The notes beneath the pieces were generated by a model. The model did no database searches. It was not told the origin of the DNA and saw only the letters and a program-made list of their open reading frames with translations. Shown here piece after piece: positions 58,569 to 64,000 of a stretch of DNA of 64,000 nucleotides. The stretch covers positions 1,302,001 through 1,366,000 of the forward strand of contig NZ_CP031367.1 in NCBI RefSeq assembly GCF_003355515.1, in the 5' to 3' direction. This stretch comes from Aliarcobacter trophiarum LMG 25534 (GTDB taxonomy: Bacteria > Campylobacterota > Campylobacteria > Campylobacterales > Arcobacteraceae). The translations under genes were made by a program, and so were the position numbers. The first letter of the stretch is position 1. The number at the start of each line of letters is the position of its first letter.

Positions 58569-59783
58569 TTACTTTTTAATAATAAAAATATTTTTATCAT
58601 CCTTATATTCATAAAAAAGATTATATCCATTTGCTTTTAAAATATTAAAAACTATATAAAGCCCTAAACCAAAAGAGCCTTTTTGATTTTTTCCATAAAA
58701 TGGCTCTAAATAGTTCTCAAAATCTCCTTTTAATTTTTCTCCACTATTTATAAAACAGATACTATTTCCTTCTGTTTTTATCTCTACTTTTTTATCATTT
58801 GAGTATTTTATTGCATTATCTATTAGATTTTTTATCGCTATTGAAAAGAGTTTAAAATTTACCTCTAACTTTATATTTGCATAAGAGTTTATAATATTCT
58901 CATCTTCAAGCATTAAAATATCTTTTGCTTCATCTATTAAATCTTCTAAATAATAGCTCTTTTTTTGCAAAGTTTTACTTTGAGAAATTATCTCCTCTAT
59001 AGTTGCAAACTCATTTATAAGATTTTCAAGTCTTATAAAAACCTCTTTTAATCTCTCTATGTTTCTTGGATTTTGTTCTAAAGTTAAAAGTAGTTTTCCT
59101 TTTGTAATTGGAGTTTTTAACTCATGCATAATATTTCGTATAAATATATTTCTGGCATCTTTTATACCTTTTAATTTTTTTGCACTATTTTTAAACTCAT
59201 TTGCTAAAAGTGTTATTTCATCGTTGCTTTTTTCACTTTTAAAATCAAAATCAAAGTTCTCCTCTCCTAGATTTACTACTTTATCTTTTAAAACTTTTAA
59301 TGGTTTTAGTTTTTTTAGAGTTCTAAAATATAAAAAACTAATCACAAAAAATAGAGATAAAAAGACAATAATAGTATAAAAGTTATTTGAAGAATCAAAG
59401 CTATCAAGATCTTTTATTAACATTCTATCTACTCTATTTTCAAATAAAATATAGTTCTTATCATCTATTTCAAAAATTTTAAAACTCTCTCTGTCATTTT
59501 TTCTAGCAAAAAGTACTCTCTTATTTTTTGTTTTTAATGTTTCATCTATGCTTTTACCAATAAAAATCTCATAATTCATCTCTTTTAGGCTATTTATAAA
59601 GAAATTATCAAAGTTTCCTCTTTGCTTATGAACCATTCTTATAATAGGTTTGTATCTCTCAAAAATTTGCTCTTTTTTCTCAATTTTTTCACTTGAGATT
59701 AAAAAAACAGAGGCGAAGATTAATAAAAATATTGTAATAAAATAGTTTAGAGTTGTTGAAAAAATTATCGAACTTTTATTCAT
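58569..59783 (-). CDS. Sensor histidine kinase (CpxA/ArsS-like)
   Basis: 404 residues. Two membrane helices (about 10-28 and 135-155) frame a small periplasmic sensor of about 105 residues. A HAMP-like linker leads to the H-box IRNIMHELKTPITKG. The N-box is IKNLIDNAIKYSN; G1 is short and unusual (INSGEKLKGD), and G2 is GSFGLGLYIV. This form of G1 looks like the ArsS-type kinases of Helicobacter and Campylobacter. It overlaps the response-regulator gene by 4 bases. With the Spy-like gene upstream the set resembles CpxP-CpxR-CpxA. Confidence 0.92.
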   Translation of the reverse strand: MNKSSIIFSTTLNYFITIFLLIFASVFLISSEKIEKKEQIFERYKPIIRMVHKQRGNFDNFFINSLKEMNYEIFIGKSIDETLKTKNKRVLFARKNDRESFKIFEIDDKNYILFENRVDRMLIKDLDSFDSSNNFYTIIVFLSLFFVISFLYFRTLKKLKPLKVLKDKVVNLGEENFDFDFKSEKSNDEITLLANEFKNSAKKLKGIKDARNIFIRNIMHELKTPITKGKLLLTLEQNPRNIERLKEVFIRLENLINEFATIEEIISQSKTLQKKSYYLEDLIDEAKDILMLEDENIINSYANIKLEVNFKLFSIAIKNLIDNAIKYSNDKKVEIKTEGNSICFINSGEKLKGDFENYLEPFYGKNQKGSFGLGLYIVFNILKANGYNLFYEYKDDKNIFIIKK

Positions 59784-60460
59784 TGTATAAACTTATACCC
59801 CATCCCACGAATTGTGTGAAGATATTTTGGCTCTTTTTGATTATCCTCTATTTTATGTCTTATTCTATTTATAATTACTGCTAATGAACCACTATTTTCA
59901 TAATCACTATTTAAAACATCACTATTTTCAAAAATATCTTCTCTACTTACTACAAAACCCTCTCTTTTTATAAAAAGGCTTAATATTTCAAATTCGGCAG
60001 CTGTAAGTCTTAGATACTTATCATTTTTTAAAATCTCTCTTTTTTCTTCATTTAGAACAAAAATCTTCTCTTTTGTCTCCTCTACAGTTTTATCTAGTGA
60101 TTTATTAAATCTTCGCAAAATTGTAGTAATTCTTACCTCCAACTCTCTTGGGTCATAGGGCTTTGGTAAGTAATCATCAGCTCCTAGTTTTAGAGCTGTT
60201 ACTTTATCTGTAATATCACTTCTAGCACTTGAGATTATTATAGGAACATCAAGTTTTACTAGCTCTTTGCAAACATCTAATCCATCCATTCCTGGTAGTG
60301 TTAAATCCAAAATTATCAAATCAAACTTTTGTAGGCTTAAACTAGAAAGAGCCAAAAATGGCTCTTCAAAGTTAACTACTTCAATATTAAACTGCTTTAA
60401 ATACTCTATTAAAACTTCTGCTAGTTCTAAATCATCCTCTATCATTGCAATTTTTATCAA
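59780..60460 (-). CDS. OmpR-family response regulator
   Basis: 226 residues. Receiver domain with MIEDD at the N-terminus, LIILDLTLPGMDG (phospho-acceptor Asp near 51), and KPYDPREL. The winged-helix DNA-binding domain follows: RLTAAEFEILSLFIKREGFVVSREDI and NRIRHKIEDNQKEPKYLHTIRGMGYKF. It would bind direct repeats; a matching ATTAAG-N5-ATTAAG lies upstream of the operon. Partner of the overlapping sensor kinase. Confidence 0.95.
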   Translation of the reverse strand: MIKIAMIEDDLELAEVLIEYLKQFNIEVVNFEEPFLALSSLSLQKFDLIILDLTLPGMDGLDVCKELVKLDVPIIISSARSDITDKVTALKLGADDYLPKPYDPRELEVRITTILRRFNKSLDKTVEETKEKIFVLNEEKREILKNDKYLRLTAAEFEILSLFIKREGFVVSREDIFENSDVLNSDYENSGSLAVIINRIRHKIEDNQKEPKYLHTIRGMGYKFIQ

Positions 60461-60484
60461 AGTAACTCCTTTTTTATTTGAATT

Positions 60485-60949
60485 TTAATCTTCAAATCTT
60501 TGTTGCATATTATTCTTTCTTAATTCAAGTAGAGTTTTTAGTTGCTCTTTTTGTTTACTGTCCAAAACTTTATAAGCTTTTTCTAATACATCTGCTTGTC
60601 TTTCAAATCTTTTCTCTTGTTTATCTTTCATAATCTTTGCAAATTTATTTTTATCAAAGCTATCTTTTGTAAATGCATCACAAGGAAACTCTTGATTTGC
60701 TCTACTATCTTTTAATATATCATAAATCTTTGCTCTTTGATCACTTGATAGGTTTAGTTCACCAAACATCCACAACATTCCATTTCCATTTCCATAATGT
60801 CTTTGTGGCATATAGTTTTTTTGATAATATCTATCACCTTTTTTACTGTAATTATGATTTTGATTGAAATCACAATTTTGCCAACCTTGAGCGGATAAAC
60901 CACTTACTAATATTGAAGCTAAAGCTATACTTGTTACAATCTTTTTCAT
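60485..60949 (-). CDS. Spy/CpxP-like periplasmic protein
   Basis: 154 residues with a signal peptide (MKKIVTSIALASILVSGLSAQ). The mature part is rich in His, Asn and aromatic residues (about 25-60) and then helical, with LNLSSDQRAKIYDIL and VLDSKQKEQLKTLLELRK, the two LTxxQ-like repeats of Spy/CpxP. Two cysteines and several histidines could bind metal. In E. coli, CpxP damps the CpxA sensor and Spy is an ATP-independent chaperone. Its position directly before the regulator-kinase pair fits a feedback loop. Identification is from weak motifs plus context. Confidence 0.78.
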   Translation of the reverse strand: MKKIVTSIALASILVSGLSAQGWQNCDFNQNHNYSKKGDRYYQKNYMPQRHYGNGNGMLWMFGELNLSSDQRAKIYDILKDSRANQEFPCDAFTKDSFDKNKFAKIMKDKQEKRFERQADVLEKAYKVLDSKQKEQLKTLLELRKNNMQQRFED

Positions 60950-61014
60950 CTTTTATCCTTTGTTTTGATATAAGAAATTATTACAAGTCAATATTAACTC
61001 AAACTAAACTCTAT

Positions 61015-61031
61015 CTTAATAAAAACTTAAT
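61015..61031 (-). promoter_or_regulatory. Direct-repeat operator candidate before the Spy-like gene
   Basis: On the minus strand ATTAAG-TTTTT-ATTAAG: two identical hexamers 11 bp apart, one helical turn, as OmpR-family regulators such as CpxR use. It lies 66 bp before the start codon of the first gene of the Spy-like/regulator/kinase operon, so autoregulation is plausible. Confidence 0.5.
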
Positions 61032-61041
61032 GTTTTTAGAG

Positions 61042-61059
61042 ATAAAAAGATCTTTTTAT
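61042..61059. repeat. 18-bp perfect palindrome at the end of the dehydratase gene
   Basis: ATAAAAAGATCTTTTTAT is fully self-complementary, without a loop. It touches the stop codon of the PglF-like gene and lies 92 bp before the Spy-like gene. It may help end transcription of the polysaccharide genes, but without a proper loop this is uncertain. Confidence 0.45.
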
Positions 61060-62792
61060 TAATTCAATTTATGATCAAACTCTGGAACTATCTCTTTTAA
61101 CTTTGCTATCTTATCTTTACTAGCTAGAAGTTCTTCTATTTTTTGATTTAATTTTTCAATATTAAACTCTGTTTTACTAGCAACAGTAATTGATTCATAT
61201 TGTGTTTTTTTATCACTTTCATCTATTAATAGCTCTTCAAATAACTTTTCACCAGCTCTTAAGCCACAAAATTCAATATTTATATCTTTTTTATAACTAA
61301 GTTCTATCATTTTTTTAGCCAAATCAACAATTTTGATAGGTTCTCCCATATCAAGGATAAAAATCTCTCCACCTTTTCCAATACTTGCTGCTTGAAGTAC
61401 CAACTCACAGGCTTCTGGAATTAGCATAAAATATCTTGTAATATCAGGATGAGTTACAGTAATATTTTTTCCAGCTTCAATTTGAGCTTTAAATTTTGGA
61501 ATAACACTTCCACTACTTCCAAGGACATTTCCAAATCTAACTGCAACTATTTCAGTATTTATATTTTCAACATTTTGAATATAAAGTTCACAAACTCTTT
61601 TTGTAGCTCCCATAACATTTGTCGGACGAACTGCTTTATCTGTTGAGATTAGAACAAACTTTTTAACTCCATATTTTATTGCTAAATCTATAGAGTTTTT
61701 TGTACCTATAATATTATTTAAAATCCCCTCTTCAATATTTTCTTCCACCAACGGGACATGTTTATAAGCAGCTGCATGGATTACTATATCTGGAAGATAT
61801 TTTTCAAAAGTTTTATCTAAAAACTCTTTATTTAAAATAGATTGCATTACAAGTTTTGGTTTAAAGCTACAAAGCTCTTCTGCAATAGAGTAAAGATTAA
61901 ATTCACTATGGTCTAATAGTATTAGCTCTTTTGCCCCAAAAGATGCACATTTTCTAGCTATTTCACTTCCTATACTTCCACCAGCACCAGTAATTAGAAC
62001 TTTTTTATCAAAAATAAAGTTCTTTATAGCAGTTTTATCCAAATCTTTTGGATGACGTGCTAATAAATCCTCTACTGTTATATCTTTTAGCTGTTTTGAG
62101 AAGTTCTCATCTTTTAGGATATTATTCATAGATGGAAGAATTTTAATAGTCTCAAAACTACCTTGCATATCTTCATAGATTTTATTTATCTCATATTTTT
62201 TTGCTGAAGGCATAGCTATAATCATCAAATCAAATTTTGTTTTATTATAATTACTTTTGTATTTCTCTTTTGAAAAAATTGAAATTCCATCTATACTTCT
62301 ATGGTGTAAAATCTCATCATCATCTATAAAACAAAGAAGCTTATATTCACTACTTAAAAACTCTCTTTGGAGTTGAAGCCCCGCTCTTCCAGCTCCATAT
62401 ATCACAAATATTTTTGTCTTTTTATTTCCTTTTATTGAATGATAATATTTGTAAACATAGACTAATATATTTGTAATAAAAGTATAAAAAATCAAATCTA
62501 TAAATAAAATATTAAAATGAACTTTAAAAACATAATACAAAATAGGAGTATAAACAGCAAAACTAATCACTGCTAATATTATTTTCATTAAACCTGTTTT
62601 TGTAGAAGCTTTTGACCAAGAGAGTTTATAGTCATCAAAAAATATAAAAGAGGCTAATATTCTAAATCCTATCACTACAAGTAAAATAATAAGAGTAAGC
62701 TCTTTATTTAGTAAAAAGGTAACTAAATAAAGTGAAAATACAGATACTACTACATTTACAATTACCCCTAAAAATCGTTTATCTTTTAACAT
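61059..62792 (-). CDS. Membrane-bound UDP-GlcNAc 4,6-dehydratase (PglF/WbpM/CapD type)
   Basis: 577 residues. Four membrane helices (about 8-115) are followed by a CoA-binding-like nucleotide domain (about 125-250; VIYGAGRAGLQLQREF) and the dehydratase SDR domain with VLITGAGGSIGSEIARK near 277-293. The catalytic segment is STDKAVRPTNVMGATKR, where Met takes the place of the usual SDR tyrosine, a hallmark of PglF and WbpM. It converts UDP-GlcNAc to the 4-keto-6-deoxy sugar for N-glycan or O-antigen synthesis. It follows the rmlC remnant with a short overlap and belongs to the polysaccharide locus continuing past 64 kb. Confidence 0.92.
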   Translation of the reverse strand: MLKDKRFLGVIVNVVVSVFSLYLVTFLLNKELTLIILLVVIGFRILASFIFFDDYKLSWSKASTKTGLMKIILAVISFAVYTPILYYVFKVHFNILFIDLIFYTFITNILVYVYKYYHSIKGNKKTKIFVIYGAGRAGLQLQREFLSSEYKLLCFIDDDEILHHRSIDGISIFSKEKYKSNYNKTKFDLMIIAMPSAKKYEINKIYEDMQGSFETIKILPSMNNILKDENFSKQLKDITVEDLLARHPKDLDKTAIKNFIFDKKVLITGAGGSIGSEIARKCASFGAKELILLDHSEFNLYSIAEELCSFKPKLVMQSILNKEFLDKTFEKYLPDIVIHAAAYKHVPLVEENIEEGILNNIIGTKNSIDLAIKYGVKKFVLISTDKAVRPTNVMGATKRVCELYIQNVENINTEIVAVRFGNVLGSSGSVIPKFKAQIEAGKNITVTHPDITRYFMLIPEACELVLQAASIGKGGEIFILDMGEPIKIVDLAKKMIELSYKKDINIEFCGLRAGEKLFEELLIDESDKKTQYESITVASKTEFNIEKLNQKIEELLASKDKIAKLKEIVPEFDHKLN

Positions 62793-63387
62793 ATTATTTG
62801 TTCCTTGGCTATCATTTTATATAAATTATTTTCATAAAGAAAAAGTGATTTTACATCTTTAAAACTTTTTAAGTCCTTATCACCATCACCCAATATTATA
62901 TTTTCTTTTTCTATTTTCCAATCAATATTTAAATCTCTATCATCCTATCTAACACCAATACTCCTCCAGATGCAAAATATCTATCTATTTTTATATTTAC
63001 AATAACATCTTGGCTTAATACTAAAAAACCATGTAAAAATTCTCTAGGAATAAAAAGTTGCTTATTTTCTTCACTATTTAACTTTATACTTACTACTTTA
63101 CCAAAACTTGGACTTCCAAGCCTAAAATCAACTACTACATCTAAAATCTTTCCTTTTAATACACTTACAAGCTTTGATTGAGCATAGTTTAAAGTATTTG
63201 TATGAAGTCCTCTGATAACTCCATATTTACTGTATGAGATATTATCTTGACAGAAATCTACTTCAAATCCAACAAATGAATTAAAACTCTCTTTTTTAAA
63301 AGCTTCAAAAACATAACCTCGATTATCTTTGTGTAATTTTGGTTCACAAAGAATAAGCTCGGGTATATCTAATCTTTTATAATCAAT
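62786..63387 (-). pseudogene. rmlC: dTDP-4-dehydrorhamnose 3,5-epimerase remnant (rmlC), frameshifted
   Basis: The frame reads RLDIPELILCEPKLHKDNRGY, then GVIRGLHTNTLNYAQSKLV with the active-site histidine, LKGKILDVVVDFRLGSPSFG and IPREFLHGFLVLS, all RmlC motifs, up to ASGGVL. It then runs into nonsense (VLDRMIEI, stop). In another frame the expected ending continues as DDRDLNIDWKIEKENIILG to a stop at 62786. One missing base near 62955-62959 and a TAG at 62945-62947 in the second frame separate the halves. The start is also odd: TAATT where a coupled TAATG would be expected. RmlC makes the dTDP-rhamnose precursor. Confidence 0.82.
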
Positions 63388-64000
63388 TATTCAAATACTT
63401 TTTTAGTATCCACAAACTTCATACTTAAAGCTAAAACTATCAAAGCTAGTATAAGAGCTACAAAAATATTTCCTATAAAATAAACTATTATAAATAAACC
63501 TAAATTTAATCCTATAGAATAATTTGTAACTTTATAGTGACTCCACCCTGCTTGAGTTAATCTTTGATATGCATGTTTTTTGTGTGCTTGAGATAATTTT
63601 TCTTTATTTAATTTTCTTCGTATTAAAGTCAAAGTTGCATCAAACCAATAGACACCAAATAATATTATCCATATCCAAAAGTTTGTTGCTTCTTGATTTG
63701 CATAATATATTGTAAAAATAGCTATATTATATCCTAAAAGCGTACTTCCAACATCTCCCATAAATATCTTAGCCCTATTCCAATTCCAATATAAAAATCC
63801 TAAAACTGCAACAGCTAAAACTAAAAAATGATTTCCACCAAATAAAATAAATCCAGCAAGACTTAAAAAAACTGCTTCACTTCCTGCATAGCCATTTATA
63901 CCATCTAAAAAATTATAAAGATTTATAAACCAAATAATAAGTAAAAAAGCAAAAATATTGGCTAATATTTGATTTTGTATATCAAAAATACCAAAAGTAA
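63387..64000 (-). CDS. WecA/MraY-like glycosyl-1-phosphate transferase (C-terminal part)
   Basis: At least 204 residues; the start lies past position 64000. Hydrophobic helices alternate with the family motifs NFLDGINGYAGSE (Asp-rich, Mg-binding), RAKIFMGDVGSTLLG and HKKHAYQRL. These polyprenyl-phosphate glycosyl-1-phosphate transferases (family 4) attach the first sugar to the lipid carrier in O-antigen or capsule synthesis. The last base of the gene is shared with the remnant rmlC start region. It starts the visible part of the polysaccharide locus. Confidence 0.9.
   Translation of the reverse strand, partial: TFGIFDIQNQILANIFAFLLIIWFINLYNFLDGINGYAGSEAVFLSLAGFILFGGNHFLVLAVAVLGFLYWNWNRAKIFMGDVGSTLLGYNIAIFTIYYANQEATNFWIWIILFGVYWFDATLTLIRRKLNKEKLSQAHKKHAYQRLTQAGWSHYKVTNYSIGLNLGLFIIVYFIGNIFVALILALIVLALSMKFVDTKKVFE

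Overview
The window is a compact, very AT-rich, gene-dense stretch of bacterial chromosome. It most resembles Campylobacterota, and within that phylum Arcobacteraceae (Arcobacter/Aliarcobacter-like). The basis is the gene content: kinases with an HHWRQPL-type H-box, a short Helicobacter/Campylobacter-type ExbB, the lysS-glyA-SPOR gene order known from Campylobacter, a PglF/WbpM-type dehydratase, and CIRCE-controlled clpB and groESL. This is inference from protein character; no database was searched. No rRNA, tRNA, insertion sequence or CRISPR array was seen.

Layout. 1-1.3 kb: 5' part of an iron-type TonB-dependent receptor with Fur-box-like sites. 1.3-3.4 kb: a two-gene sugar-nucleotide pair (Gfo/Idh dehydrogenase and DegT aminotransferase). 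3.4-6.4 kb: a lone pseudopilin, dnaB and ispG. 6.5-18.8 kb (+ strand): an orphan histidine kinase, then cvpA-lysS-glyA-SPOR-trpE-pdxJ-pdxA-ATPase, then a diguanylate cyclase. 18.8-25.1 kb: a TIGR02117/DUF2459 protein, a SixA-like phosphatase, and the classic rpmH-rnpA-yidD-yidC-jag-mnmE block. 25.2-28.5 kb: clpB with a CIRCE operator, and rnhB. 28.5-32.9 kb: a MacAB-TolC type efflux operon. 33.0-34.5 kb: exbB-exbD-tonB behind a Fur-like box, the energy supply for receptors such as the one at the left end.

34.5-42.5 kb is the clearest accessory region. It is a type I restriction-modification locus (hsdR, hsdM, hsdS) split by a translationally coupled HNH-type protein and a Fic AMPylase-like protein. 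Between fic and hsdM lies an array of degenerate palindromes with an exact 41-bp period. 42.6-46.2 kb: groESL (CIRCE), a prenyl synthase, ybaB and panD. 46.3-51.3 kb: a cyclophilin, cheW, xseA, ubiE/menG, a ParA-like ATPase with a small membrane partner, and a YmdB-like phosphoesterase. 51.3-57.4 kb: a signalling cluster of a soluble zinc-binding-type chemoreceptor, a single-domain response regulator, a kinase whose ATPase domain looks degenerate, and an intact kinase. 57.4-61 kb: a BaiN/HI0933-type flavoprotein and a CpxPRA-like set (Spy-like protein, response regulator, sensor kinase). 61.1-64.0 kb: the edge of a polysaccharide locus with a PglF-like dehydratase, a frameshifted rmlC and a partial WecA/MraY-type glycosyltransferase.

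Three genes (rnpA, the BaiN-like gene, and the rmlC remnant) have no ATG, GTG or TTG where the protein family should begin; each has an ATT in the right place. The strongest candidates for something new are the 41-bp palindrome array with the coupled hsdR-HNH-fic cassette, the receptor/pseudokinase cluster, and the ParA/small-membrane-protein pair.
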